Shown one piece after another: positions 37,683 through 46,744 of a DNA stretch of 64,000 bases. The translations under genes were made by a program, and so were the position numbers. How positions within the stretch are numbered: position 1 is the first letter of the stretch; each line of letters begins with the position of its first letter. The notes under the pieces were generated by a model. The model was not told the origin of the DNA. It made no database searches and saw only the letters and a list, made by a program, of their open reading frames with translations. Origin of the DNA: Aliiroseovarius sp. S1123 (GTDB lineage Bacteria; Pseudomonadota; Alphaproteobacteria; Rhodobacterales; Rhodobacteraceae); the NCBI RefSeq assembly GCF_023015885.1, contig NZ_JALKBE010000004.1:236070-300069 (forward strand), read 5' to 3'.

Positions 37683-38051
37683 TTACTTACGTGGACGAGG
37701 TGCCATGTCGGCACCCAGTTCCATTTCGCTTTGCAGCGCATCAATTTCTTCTTTGAGCGCCTCGTATTCTTCCATCTTGCGCTTGAGAAACCGCGATGTG
37801 AGTGCGGCTTTTTCGGATAGACCTTTTGGCGTCAGGATGTATGCGTAGCGCCTTTTATCTTGGGCAGCCGAGAAGTTCCCCAACTTGACCATTCCTTTGT
37901 CGATCAGCGCGTTCAGGCAGTAATGAACCCCGCCAACGCTAATTCCGACCGAAGAGGCAATGTCACGCTGGGACATTTCCGGGTTTTCCTGAAGGAGGCG
38001 CAGGACGCGGAAACGCACGTCCTCTTGCGCTTTACTGCGCTGTCCGGCCAT
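37683..38051 (-). CDS. MarR-family EPS-associated transcriptional regulator
   Basis: 122 residues from ATG 38051; an upstream in-frame start adds residues without homology. A winged helix-turn-helix (FRVLRLLQENPEMSQRDIASSVGISVGGVHYCLNALIDKGMV) is followed by 'RRYAYILTPKGLSEKA' and a C-terminal coiled coil (KRKMEEYEALKEEIDALQ). This is the profile of the small MarR-like regulators regularly found next to exopolysaccharide genes. It heads the operon and has a palindrome about 100 bases upstream, so autoregulation and control of ugd onward are likely. Confidence 0.88.
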   Translation of the reverse strand: MAGQRSKAQEDVRFRVLRLLQENPEMSQRDIASSVGISVGGVHYCLNALIDKGMVKLGNFSAAQDKRRYAYILTPKGLSEKAALTSRFLKRKMEEYEALKEEIDALQSEMELGADMAPRPRK

Positions 38052-38147
38052 TAGGTGGGGTCCTTTTCGCAGGCTGCCGCACAAGAAGTGCCCTTGGCTC
38101 TTCTCGGGTTTGCTCTGTTTCGAATGGGTTGCTTTAATTTAAGCATA

Positions 38148-38167
38148 ATCGTTCAGGTTTGAACGAT
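38148..38167. promoter_or_regulatory. Palindrome upstream of the EPS regulator, candidate operator
   Basis: ATCGTTCA (38148-38155) and TGAACGAT (38160-38167) form a perfect inverted repeat with a 4-base spacer, in an AT-rich stretch 97 bases before the regulator's ATG. Size and symmetry suit a dimeric winged-helix protein such as the adjacent MarR-type regulator. Confidence 0.5.
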
Positions 38168-38444
38168 ATCACAATGCTGCATCCGCGAAAAGCCCGAATT
38201 GCTCAAATGATATGATTTTTATATGACACCCGGACTGCAGAACGGCAGTCGATAGGATGAAGTCGCTTCACAAGTGCGCGGGGCCGATGCGCAAGCCAGA
38301 GGCGTCACCGCCGGTGCCGTAGCATCGATCATAAGCCGCTCGTAAATGAGCGGACGCGGGGGCGCAAGAGATGATCTGACGGCACCGCCTGATTATGACA
38401 GGCAAGCGCCGGTCTTGTACGCTGATTTCTGGTGTGACCCGCCG
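38168..38444. other. Non-coding gap with three short hairpins
   Basis: No gene was seen between the ParB-like gene and the EPS regulator. Three inverted repeats occur: GACTGC/GCAGTC (38233-38250), CCGCTC/GAGCGG (38336-38353) and GCCTG/CAGGC (38387-38403). None has a T-run, so they are not ordinary terminators. They could be protein-binding or recombination sites of the neighbouring recombinase/ParB module. Confidence 0.4.
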
Positions 38445-39524
38445 TCAACCGTCTTGTGCGTCACTCTGATTGGCCTCCTCTGCTGGGCCCACCGCAGCGT
38501 CCGGCAGCAGGTTCTCCGATGTTGATGCTGCTTCTTGTTGCAGGGCCTCTTCCATGCTGAGCGTGTTCACCACCAACTCGAACTGTTCAAGAATCTCCGG
38601 GGCGTGGCGATCGATGTAGGATTTCACAGCATCGTTCCCGATCAGCTTCGTCAGATAGCCTTTCGCGACGACAAGGTTCAGCAGCTCCGATCCGTAGTTC
38701 TGCTCGGCATCCTTGTACTTGGTCTGGACTTGGCTCATTTCGCGCTCAAGGCGCACGATCTGCTCCAGCGGATCACCCTTGGGTTGATCCGGTTTCGGCG
38801 CCGGGGTGTCACTGCGTTGCTCAGACGGGGTGGCTTTCAGCAGCGCGTCGGCGTGGGAGGCGGTGATGCTGTTGGCGGCAATCATCAACTCCACGGCCTC
38901 GATTTGGCGCGCAGCCTTCATTTTGCGCAGATGACGTGTGACATCAGGTGCGAACTGATGGTCCTGCAGCAACTCGACCGCCTTAGGGCAAATCCCGTGC
39001 AAAAGGTTGATCCGACTGTTGATGGTCGACAGGTTTACGTTGAAGGCGCGCGCCAGCCGGTCCTTGGCGACGCCTTTGTCGATGGCGCGGCGCAGCATGT
39101 AATGCTCCTGCACCGTTGAAAGCCGGTTTATCCGGTGATTGTAGGTGTAGGTCTCGAAATCCTTGGCGATCAGGCAGGGGGCTGTTTCCTGACCCAACTC
39201 CTTGAGCGCCAGCACGCGCAGATTGCCATCCAAAAGCAGAAATCCTGGCGCTTCGGCATCCGGCTTGATCACTGACAGCGGTTCGATCAGCCCGATCTCG
39301 CGGATTGAAGACACGATCTGCTTGAACTTGCGGGTGGTCATGACACCATCTGGCACTTTCTTGCTGGGCATCAGCTCTTCGAGCGGGATCTGGTAGGTCT
39401 CGAGATCAAAGCCGAGGGTCAGGTTCAATGGCCCCTTGGGATAGGTCAGATCGCTATCCTCCTCGGCACTGGGTGGCGGAAAGGCACCGGGGTAGATCGG
39501 CTTGACGGTGTTATGCAGAGTCAT
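38445..39524 (-). CDS. ParB/RepB-like protein with RepB C-terminal domain
   Basis: 359 residues. A ParB-type N-terminal domain includes 'IREIGLIEPLSVIK' and 'GFLLLDGNLRVLALKEL', the box 2 equivalent (G-x-x-R-x-x-A). It is followed by an HTH region 'DRLARAFNVNLSTINSRINLL', then a C-terminal part resembling RepB plasmid-partition proteins. The acidic tail is low-complexity. There is no ParA partner in the window. It lies 14 bases downstream of a second ParB-like gene and near a serine recombinase, a module rather than a partition locus. Confidence 0.78.
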   Translation of the reverse strand: MTLHNTVKPIYPGAFPPPSAEEDSDLTYPKGPLNLTLGFDLETYQIPLEELMPSKKVPDGVMTTRKFKQIVSSIREIGLIEPLSVIKPDAEAPGFLLLDGNLRVLALKELGQETAPCLIAKDFETYTYNHRINRLSTVQEHYMLRRAIDKGVAKDRLARAFNVNLSTINSRINLLHGICPKAVELLQDHQFAPDVTRHLRKMKAARQIEAVELMIAANSITASHADALLKATPSEQRSDTPAPKPDQPKGDPLEQIVRLEREMSQVQTKYKDAEQNYGSELLNLVVAKGYLTKLIGNDAVKSYIDRHAPEILEQFELVVNTLSMEEALQQEAASTSENLLPDAAVGPAEEANQSDAQDG

Positions 39525-39538
39525 GGTTTTGTCCTTTC

Positions 39539-40417
39539 TCAGACGATTTCAACGCGCTCGGCGAGGTACTTGGGCAAGCTGTCCAACCCTTCCGCGCGCA
39601 ACAGGGTGACGAAGTTCTCATCGGTGAAGAGGGATTTCAGGCCCTGGACCACCAGCAGAAGTTGTTGCTGCGCATGTTCTGCTTTCAGCACCATCTTGTG
39701 CTGGCGGGCGACCTCCTTCTGATAGGTCTTGACCAGTGAATGGGCGGAATTGGGCAGCTTAGGGCGCGCGGCCGATTTCGGGCCTTTCTCGCGGCGTTTC
39801 TCGATCAGCCGCTTGGCATCGGTGATCTGGTGGCCCTTGAGCTGGCCTGTCTTGTAAGCCTCCTCCAGCATGTCGCCCAGATCGTCGTCATCATTTTTGG
39901 CGCGGGCGATCTCGAGGGCGGTGGTCAGAGGGATCGTGCCATGTTGAACGGCTTCGATCAGCCGCTCCTCGCCCTTTTCCAGCAAGAAGACGATGTCGCG
40001 CACGTATTTCTGCGACAGGCCGGTGTTCTGGATGATGTCATCGATGGTGTATTCCCGCGCCAGCAGCAATTCTATGTCGGCGAGGATCTCCAGCGGGCGG
40101 TGGCCGCGCCGGGCAATGTTTTCCGCAAGGCTCATGATGAAGGCGTCTTCATCGCTGACATTCACGACCAGTGCCGGGATGTGCGTCTCACCCAAGAGGC
40201 GGAAGGCATTCAATCGTCCTTCCCCGCAAACCAGCAGGAAGGCGGGTTTGCCGTCCGCGCCGTCGCGCTCTGTCACCGTGATCGGCTTTTTGAGGCCGAT
40301 GGTGCGGATGTTTTCCACGATCTCCTCGAACACTTTCATGTTGCGATCGCGCGAGTTCAGCACCTCGACACGCTCGATCGGCACCATGGTCACGCTGTCG
40401 GGTGTATCAGTCATCAT
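39539..40417 (-). CDS. ParB/RepB-like protein
   Basis: 292 residues from ATG 40417, seven bases after a GGAGG site. The ParB N-terminal fold is clear: 'NIRTIGLKKPITVTER', 'LLVCGEGRLNAFRLLGET' and 'IMSLAENIARRGHRPLE' (the E-N-x-x-R box). An HTH follows: 'TIDDIIQNTGLSQKYVRDIVFLL'. The C-terminal half is helical and RepB-like. It is a distant paralogue of the next gene downstream, and the pair may act as a heteromeric DNA-binding unit. Confidence 0.8.
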   Translation of the reverse strand: MMTDTPDSVTMVPIERVEVLNSRDRNMKVFEEIVENIRTIGLKKPITVTERDGADGKPAFLLVCGEGRLNAFRLLGETHIPALVVNVSDEDAFIMSLAENIARRGHRPLEILADIELLLAREYTIDDIIQNTGLSQKYVRDIVFLLEKGEERLIEAVQHGTIPLTTALEIARAKNDDDDLGDMLEEAYKTGQLKGHQITDAKRLIEKRREKGPKSAARPKLPNSAHSLVKTYQKEVARQHKMVLKAEHAQQQLLLVVQGLKSLFTDENFVTLLRAEGLDSLPKYLAERVEIV

Positions 40418-40491
40418 GGGCGAGCCTCCTGTCTGCATGCGTATCGTTCATGGTTTGTACTCCTTGCTGGGGTTGGGATGGGGGTGATGGA

Positions 40492-42069
40492 TCATTTTGG
40501 CTTTCTCCAGATGCCGACCCGCTCGGCCATTCCGTAGAAAAAGTCGAGATCGTCGAAGCGGAAGGCCTCAAAAGCGATGCTGTTGCGGTTGCACATGCGG
40601 ATTTCCTGACTGGGCAGGTCGAGCCAGGGCAGCAGAAAGTAATCGAGCTCGGCCTCATTTGCATGATCAAGCCGGATCGCCAGCGTGACATCAGCCTTGT
40701 AACGAGAGGGGTCAAAGCGGATGCGCCAGCGATGCCGACCGTCATTCATTGGCTGACAACGAGCCAGCACCAGACTGACGCGCAACTCGTCATTGATGTT
40801 AAGCAGATCGGTCTTGGGGTGGCGTGCTACCTGCCCACCAACAGCGGCGATGGCGGCTTCTGTGCGGGCAATGATCTCCGGGTGCATCTTACGCAGCCGC
40901 TTGTTCAGCGTGATCCGCTCCTGATCACGGTCCGAGCGATAACCAATCATCTCATAGGCGCGTGTCAGGGATCCGAAACGCGTGCGGTAGGTGGAGGCCC
41001 CCGGCATGTCGGCCGCCTGATCGATCAACACGCCCGACAGCTCGCCCGCATCGGCATAGAGACGCTGGAGGTGCTGAAGCAGCTCTTCATCCGACAGCCG
41101 CACCGAGCGTGCTGTGATGATTTCCTGTGCGGTCAGGAAAAACTCCAGCGGCACAATGCCGTCAAACGCGCCTTCCTTGCGCACCCACATATCGGGCGGG
41201 TTATCGACATGCAGCTTCTTCAGCTTGAAGGAGCTGCGATTGTAGACGTTGTTGCCGATGTATTTCTCATTGGTCAGAACCGTGCGCACCGTGCCCGATG
41301 TCCAGGGTCGTTCGTGGTCGGTGGCAATCCCTGCCTCGTTGAGCCGGTCAGCAATTTCGCGAAAGCTCAGATCTTCGTCGATCAACCAGCGATACATCTT
41401 GTTGACCCACGCCACTTCTTCCTCGGGCCCGGGCATCAGAATGACGCGATCAGTCTGTAGCGACTTGTGCTCGCCGCGCTTCAGCTCAGCCTTGATGGTG
41501 CCGCGCTCATCGACCAGCACCCGGCGCAGACCAAAGCCCGCCGCTCCACCTTGGCGGAACCCCAGCTCAATCAGACGGCATTGGCCTGCAAACACCTTGA
41601 CTGACAGCTCGCGGCTGTATTCGCCCGCCATGGCGCGCTTGACGCCTTTAACGATGGTCGAAACTGGCGAGCCGTCATTCTCAAACTGTTCAGCGCAATA
41701 GGCGACGTTTATCCCGGCGCGTTTGCAGATGTATTCGTAATAGGCGCTCTCATCAGCATCCTGAAACCGGCCCCAGCGGCTGACGTCATAGACCAGAATG
41801 ACGTTGAAATCCGCCACGCCCAACTCGACATCCGAGATCAGTTTCTGCAGGGAGGCGCGGCCGCCGATCGAAAGGCCGCTTTTGCCATCATCCGCATAGG
41901 TTTTCACGATCTCGATGCCGCGCTTGTCTGCATATTCGCGGATCTTATCGGCCTGGTTGTGGGTTGAGTATTGCTGATGCTCGGTCGACATGCGCACGTA
42001 CTGCGCTGCCCGGAACTCTGTTACTTTGCCACTCCCACCGTCCAAGGTATTGTTCTCCCCGCGTTTCAA
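40492..42069 (-). CDS. Large serine recombinase
   Basis: 525 residues. The resolvase domain begins 'AAQYVRMSTEHQQYSTHNQ' with the catalytic serine (S28) and includes 'VYDVSRWGRFQDADESAYY' (conserved D and R-x-x-R). The recombinase domain contains 'LNEAGIATDHERPWTSGTVRTVLTNEKYIGN'. The C-terminal 200 residues are not a usual zinc ribbon and resemble the extended tails of recombinases found next to RepB-like genes. It heads a three-gene minus-strand set. Its target site was not identified. Confidence 0.88.
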   Translation of the reverse strand: MKRGENNTLDGGSGKVTEFRAAQYVRMSTEHQQYSTHNQADKIREYADKRGIEIVKTYADDGKSGLSIGGRASLQKLISDVELGVADFNVILVYDVSRWGRFQDADESAYYEYICKRAGINVAYCAEQFENDGSPVSTIVKGVKRAMAGEYSRELSVKVFAGQCRLIELGFRQGGAAGFGLRRVLVDERGTIKAELKRGEHKSLQTDRVILMPGPEEEVAWVNKMYRWLIDEDLSFREIADRLNEAGIATDHERPWTSGTVRTVLTNEKYIGNNVYNRSSFKLKKLHVDNPPDMWVRKEGAFDGIVPLEFFLTAQEIITARSVRLSDEELLQHLQRLYADAGELSGVLIDQAADMPGASTYRTRFGSLTRAYEMIGYRSDRDQERITLNKRLRKMHPEIIARTEAAIAAVGGQVARHPKTDLLNINDELRVSLVLARCQPMNDGRHRWRIRFDPSRYKADVTLAIRLDHANEAELDYFLLPWLDLPSQEIRMCNRNSIAFEAFRFDDLDFFYGMAERVGIWRKPK

Positions 42070-42258
42070 GTCGGGGTGACGTTTGCGTAGGTTTCGCAGG
42101 CTATCAAGCCGTGAGTGTCTTTTATCTCATCTTTTCAATAGGTTTCTGCTATAAGCTGACGAGGCGCATCAAGGTCTTTCGCAGTCGCAGAAAGTTCGGG
42201 GTTGAACGCGGGTGAATTTGAAGGCAACGTCCGCTCAGAATTGAGCGAGGGGGCCTGA

Positions 42259-42771
42259 ATGAGCTATCACGACAGCGGAACGACCTGGTTTCTGGCGCAG
42301 TTCAAACCCAACAGCCACAGGATCGCTGAACGCAATCTGGTCCGGCAAGGGTTTAGAACATTCCTGCCGCTTCATGAAGAGACCACGCGCGTCCGGGGCA
42401 AGTTCACCGTTCAGAAGCGCCCGCTGTTCCCTGGCTATCTTTTTGTGGCCCTCGATATGCTGCAGGGGCGCTGGCGCGCAGTCAATTCCACCTATGGCAT
42501 CACGCGCATCGTCAGCCTTGGCAAGGAGCCAACGCCTGTCCCGCTTGATCTGGTCAGCCAGTTGATGCTGCGCTGCGATCAGGAGGGCAAGATGCTGCCC
42601 CCGAAGCTTCTCAAGCCCGGCGACGAGGTGACGATGACCAAGGGGCCGTTTGCGGATGTGATTGCCACAATCGAGTCCGTGGCACCGGACCGGCGCGTCT
42701 GGGTGCTGATGGACATCATGGGTGGACAGACCCGCGTTGCAGTCAGTGCGGAGCATATCCGGGCAGGCTAA
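42259..42771 (+). CDS. NusG-like specialised antiterminator (RfaH/UpxY type)
   Basis: 170 residues. The NGN domain is clear: 'TWFLAQFKPNSHRIAERNLVRQGFRTFLP', 'KRPLFPGYLFVALD', 'RWRAVNSTYGITRIVSLG'. A KOW-like C-terminal domain follows ('GDEVTMTKGPFADVIATIESVAPDRRVWVLMDIMG'). Housekeeping NusG sits with secE and rplK, so this copy beside polysaccharide genes is most likely a specialised factor that helps RNA polymerase through long EPS operons. A second paralogue is on the island at 49689-50201. Confidence 0.9.
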   Translation: MSYHDSGTTWFLAQFKPNSHRIAERNLVRQGFRTFLPLHEETTRVRGKFTVQKRPLFPGYLFVALDMLQGRWRAVNSTYGITRIVSLGKEPTPVPLDLVSQLMLRCDQEGKMLPPKLLKPGDEVTMTKGPFADVIATIESVAPDRRVWVLMDIMGGQTRVAVSAEHIRAG

Positions 42772-42866
42772 TAAATCACTCAACTCATTCAGATATGGTT
42801 CCCTGCTTTCAAACGCTATAGGCAGACACTGGCGCAGAGACCAGAAAACATTCCTAAGGAGAGCCT

Positions 42867-44684
42867 ATGTGCGGCATCGTCGGCATTCTCGGTAAGCACG
42901 AAGTTTCCCCAATCATTCTCGACGCTTTGCAGCGGCTGGAATATCGGGGCTATGACAGCGCAGGTATCGCTACTGTTGATGATGGTCGTGTAGAACGCCG
43001 TCGTGCTCTCGGCAAACTAATCAATCTGTCCGATCTGCTCGTTCATGAACCACTGAAAGGTAAAGCTGGTATTGGCCATACAAGATGGGCAACTCATGGT
43101 GGCCCATCGGTGGCCAATGCGCATCCACATCATGCTGGCCGTGTTGCCGTCGTTCATAATGGCATCATCGAAAATTTCCGCGCGTTGCGTGATGAATTGA
43201 GGGCGGACGGTGCAGAATTCACCTCACAAACCGATACCGAAACGATCGTGCATCTTGCCAGTAGCTTCATGCAACAGGGAATGTCACCGCTTGATGCAGC
43301 GCGCGCAACATTGGCGCGGCTCGACGGCGCATTTGCGCTCGCATTTCTTTTCGAGGGAGAAGAGGATCTGATGATCGCTGCGCGGCGTGGTTCACCTTTG
43401 GTGATCGGCATCGGTGATGGCGAAATGTATGTTGGCTCGGACGCGATCGCACTGGCGCCGCTGACAGATCAGTTGATTTATCTTGAGGAGGGAGATTGGG
43501 CGGCGCTTACGCGCACCCAGGTCATCATTCACGATGCGCATGGAAAGATCGTGACTCGTCCCGTCACGCGTGTCGCTGTTGAGAACACGCGGGTTGATAA
43601 ATCAGGCCATAGGCACTTCATGGCCAAAGAAATGGCAGAGCAACCTGCAGTCCTTCAAGCATCACTCGGCTTTTATTTGAGCGCAGATTTTAAGAAAATT
43701 GAATTACCAGAAGCTGTTGATTTCAAAGACGCAGACCGGGTGATTATGGTGGCCTGTGGAACCGCGCATTATGCCTGCCATGTCGCGAAATATTGGTTCG
43801 AAGAGATTGCGGGTGTACCCGTCGAGATCGATCTGGCCTCGGAGTTCCGATACCGCACTCCGGTTCTCACTAAAAAAACGATGGTTGTCTTCGTGAGCCA
43901 GTCCGGAGAAACCGCCGATACGCTGGCAGCGCTGCGCTATGTAAAAGATCGCGTTGCAAAGACCATCGCTGTGGTAAATGTTTCGACCTCTTCTATTGCA
44001 CGCGAAGTAGACGCGCCATTGCCGTTGCACGCGGGCCCAGAAATCGGGGTGGCCTCAACCAAGGCTTTCACGGCGCAACTCCTTGTTCTCGCGCTTCTTG
44101 CGTTGAAGGCAGGAATGGATCGCGGGCAACTCGACGCCGTAACTTGTAGCCAGCACATCTCAACACTTCAAAGCGTTCCTGAGTATATGACACAGGCGCT
44201 GAATCATGATGAAGACTATCGACGTATCGCGGAAACGCTCGCAAGCCATGATGATGTTCTTTTCTTGGGTCGCGGTCTGATGTATCCGCTTGCACTCGAG
44301 GCCGCTCTTAAACTCAAAGAGATCAGCTATATTCATGCCGAGGCCTACGCCGCTGGGGAACTAAAGCATGGCCCGATCGCATTGATCGATAAAGATATGC
44401 CAGTTGTGGTGTTTGCTCCGCGTGATAGCCTGTTCGACAAGACGGTATCAAACATGCAGGAAGTTATGGCACGCGGTGCCCAGATCATATTTCTGTCGGA
44501 CAAGGCAGGTCACGATAAGGCCGGACAATCAGAACACGCCATCACGCTGCCTTCAGTGCCATCTTTCATTTCTCCATTCATATATGCGGTGCCAGCGCAA
44601 ATGCTGGCGTACCATACCGCTCTTGCGCGTGGGACCGATGTCGACCAGCCTCGAAATCTAGCGAAGTCGGTAACGGTTGAGTAA
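42867..44684 (+). CDS. glmS: Glutamine-fructose-6-phosphate aminotransferase (isomerizing)
   Basis: 605 residues. Cys2 in 'MCGIVGILG' is the glutaminase nucleophile, with 'LEYRGYDSAG' and 'GHTRWATHG' in that half. Two SIS domains follow ('VACGTAHYACHVAKYWFE', 'VSQSGETADTL', 'EIGVASTKAFTAQ', 'GRGLMYPLALEAALKLKEISYIHAEAYAAGELKHGP'), ending in 'PRNLAKSVTVE'. It makes glucosamine 6-phosphate, the entry to UDP-GlcNAc. Its place 95 bases after the NusG-like gene suggests a copy that supplies the polysaccharide pathway. Whether the genome has another glmS cannot be seen. Confidence 0.96.
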   Translation: MCGIVGILGKHEVSPIILDALQRLEYRGYDSAGIATVDDGRVERRRALGKLINLSDLLVHEPLKGKAGIGHTRWATHGGPSVANAHPHHAGRVAVVHNGIIENFRALRDELRADGAEFTSQTDTETIVHLASSFMQQGMSPLDAARATLARLDGAFALAFLFEGEEDLMIAARRGSPLVIGIGDGEMYVGSDAIALAPLTDQLIYLEEGDWAALTRTQVIIHDAHGKIVTRPVTRVAVENTRVDKSGHRHFMAKEMAEQPAVLQASLGFYLSADFKKIELPEAVDFKDADRVIMVACGTAHYACHVAKYWFEEIAGVPVEIDLASEFRYRTPVLTKKTMVVFVSQSGETADTLAALRYVKDRVAKTIAVVNVSTSSIAREVDAPLPLHAGPEIGVASTKAFTAQLLVLALLALKAGMDRGQLDAVTCSQHISTLQSVPEYMTQALNHDEDYRRIAETLASHDDVLFLGRGLMYPLALEAALKLKEISYIHAEAYAAGELKHGPIALIDKDMPVVVFAPRDSLFDKTVSNMQEVMARGAQIIFLSDKAGHDKAGQSEHAITLPSVPSFISPFIYAVPAQMLAYHTALARGTDVDQPRNLAKSVTVE

Positions 44685-44772
44685 TGTGCACTGTGTTTGA
44701 GCACTCAAAAGCTAGATAGGCGCGTTTCTCAGGACGCATGTTCCGCAGGCTATTTCGTCGAATGCCTCTGGG

Positions 44773-45555
44773 TCAGCGACCAGTAAAACGATAAGCAAGC
44801 ATGCCAACATGCTCGCGGATTGCGGTGTTCAGGACAGACAGGTTCTGGGTGAGATCCCAGCCGATGCGGTCCCCAAACCCTGACGTTCGATAATCGACCG
44901 GCCAGGCCACAAGGCCATCCCAGCCAGCGGCGTCAAAGCTGCGCATAGCGCGCGGCATGTGGAAGGCGCTGGTAACCAGAACCCAGGTTTCATCCGGGGC
45001 GGGGTCGGCTAGTGTCAGGCTGAGACGGGCGTTTTCCGCGGTGTTGCGCGATTGGCCCTCGAGCAGCAGGCGTTCAGGCGCAATGCCCTGCGCGAGAAAG
45101 AAACGCTCGGCAATGGAGGCCTCTGAAGTGGCTGCGCCCGCCAGATCGCGCAGAGCCCCGCTGCCGCCGGTGAAGAGGAGCTGTGCTTCGGGAAACCGTC
45201 GGGCAAGTTCCTTGGCGGCCGTGAAACGCTCTGCGCCCTCTTTCAGTTGCACTTGGCCCCAATAGGCGCTGGCACGGGCGTCCTCGCCACCGCCAAGCAC
45301 AATGATGCCATCGACAACGTCAAGACTTGGGTTGGCTGGATAGCGCCGCTCAATGGGCTGAAGCAGGAAGTCTCCGAGGGGCAGGACGCTCAACACGACG
45401 AGCATGCCTAGGGTGATGCTGCTGATCCAAAGTGCGACACGCCTGCGTTGCAGGATCAACGCAAGTACGATGCATGCCAATGCGATAACGATCCAGGTGT
45501 CCGGGCGCAGGAGTGCCCCGATTAGCTTCGACGCAATGAAGAAAACTGTGTCCAT
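44773..45555 (-). CDS. DUF218 (YdcF/ElyC-like) membrane protein
   Basis: 260 residues. Two N-terminal membrane segments (TWIVIALACIVLALIL and ALWISSITLGMLVVLSVLPL) precede a DUF218 domain. That domain has 'DGIIVLGGGEDARASAYWG', 'LLFTGGSGALRD', 'LEGQSRNTAENARLS' and 'WVLVTSAFHMPRAMRSFDAAGW'. Family members such as ElyC and SanA affect envelope polysaccharide or peptidoglycan synthesis, possibly through undecaprenol carriers. It is downstream of and close to a glycosyltransferase gene. Confidence 0.88.
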   Translation of the reverse strand: MDTVFFIASKLIGALLRPDTWIVIALACIVLALILQRRRVALWISSITLGMLVVLSVLPLGDFLLQPIERRYPANPSLDVVDGIIVLGGGEDARASAYWGQVQLKEGAERFTAAKELARRFPEAQLLFTGGSGALRDLAGAATSEASIAERFFLAQGIAPERLLLEGQSRNTAENARLSLTLADPAPDETWVLVTSAFHMPRAMRSFDAAGWDGLVAWPVDYRTSGFGDRIGWDLTQNLSVLNTAIREHVGMLAYRFTGR

Positions 45556-45566
45556 TGCTGCTTTCT

Positions 45567-46682
45567 CTACCGGTTGCCGGTGAGAACCACGAGGGCCTCG
45601 CGGTAGGCTGCGACGACCAAGGTCTGATCGTACTCGCGTTCCATCTTGGCGCGCCCGGCTTGTCCCATGGCAGCGCGGTCATCGGGGGAGAGCGCAAGGA
45701 ACCGCCCCATCGCCGTGGCCAGACTGTCAGAGTTTCGCACCTCACACAGAAAGCCAGAGACGTCCGTGTCGACGACCGCGCGGCATCCCGGCACGTCGGT
45801 GGCAATGAGCGATCGTGCCATGGCCGCCGCCTCAATCAGCGTCCGCGGCGCACCTTCCCTGTAGGAGGGGAGGACGACGCAAGACGCAGCGGCAATCGCC
45901 GGGCGCACATCACTGGTGGTCCCGAGGTATTCCACCACGCCCTCGGCCACCCAGGCCTCGACCGTCGCATTGTCGATGGCGCTGCGGTTTTCCGAACCTG
46001 TTGCCCCCAGCAACTGAAAGCGCGCTTCTGGATGGCGCGCCTTGATCAGCCGTGCCGCCTCTACGAATTCCATCACGCCCTTATCGCGCAGGAGCCGGGC
46101 AATCATCAGAAATACGGGCGGGGCGTCGGCGGACGGCATTTCCGCGGCGGTAAAGCGGACCAGATCAATGCCTGATCCGGGCAGTAATAGGGCCTGATCC
46201 GCGCGCACAAGCTTGCGGTCAAGAAAGAGATCCCGGTCGTCTTCGTTCTGGAAGAAGACTATCGGCAATTTGCCAAAGGCGCGGCGATAGAGCTGCTCGG
46301 CGACGGTCTGCAACAGCCCACCCGACAGGAAGGCGGTGCCCAGCCCTGTCACGTTCGGAACGAAGGGCACACCGGCCGCGCGCGCAGCCCGAGCCCCGAA
46401 GATGTTGTTCTTGATCGTAAAGCTCAGGATGGCGTCCGGTTGTTCCTCTTTGAATATCTGCTTCAGCCTGCGCTGCAGTTTCAGGTCCTCAATCGGATTC
46501 AGGCCTTTCACGCTCATCTCCAGCGGCAGAAAGCGGCAGCCGATCCGCTCGAGGTCGACCACAGAATCGTCCGGCGGTGCCAGAACCGTAATCCGGTGAC
46601 CATCAGCAGACAGGGCGTCGACTAACGGTCGCCGAAAATTCCAAATGTTCCAGGCGGCGTTCACCGTCATTAAAATATGCAT
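45567..46682 (-). CDS. Glycosyltransferase, GT4 family
   Basis: 371 residues, GT-B fold: 'RRPLVDALSADGHRITVLAPPDD' in the acceptor domain, 'PDAILSFTIKNNIFGARAA' and 'VPFVPNVTGLGTAFL'. 'ARLLRDKGVMEFVEAARLI' and 'LPSYREGAPRTLIEAAAMARSLIATDVPGC' form the donor domain (E-x7-E). The T-I-K-x-N and N-V-T-G-L-G blocks are typical of the PglA/WbpX-like branch that builds on a GlcNAc-type or bacillosamine-type primer. Confidence 0.9.
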   Translation of the reverse strand: MHILMTVNAAWNIWNFRRPLVDALSADGHRITVLAPPDDSVVDLERIGCRFLPLEMSVKGLNPIEDLKLQRRLKQIFKEEQPDAILSFTIKNNIFGARAARAAGVPFVPNVTGLGTAFLSGGLLQTVAEQLYRRAFGKLPIVFFQNEDDRDLFLDRKLVRADQALLLPGSGIDLVRFTAAEMPSADAPPVFLMIARLLRDKGVMEFVEAARLIKARHPEARFQLLGATGSENRSAIDNATVEAWVAEGVVEYLGTTSDVRPAIAAASCVVLPSYREGAPRTLIEAAAMARSLIATDVPGCRAVVDTDVSGFLCEVRNSDSLATAMGRFLALSPDDRAAMGQAGRAKMEREYDQTLVVAAYREALVVLTGNR

Positions 46683-46744
46683 GGGGCTGCCTTTCCTATG
46701 CGCGTAAGGACGCCAGTCGCCGAGATTGAAGACTTACTCAAAGA

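Noticed and set aside
37643..38444. JUMPstart/ops element in front of the EPS operon
   Set aside because: I looked for the GGCGGTAG-type element used by RfaH and found no convincing copy; the NusG-like factors may use another signal.
38445..40417. Plasmid partition and replication locus
   Set aside because: There is no ParA/RepA or replication initiator, and both ParB-like genes follow a serine recombinase on what appears to be the chromosome.
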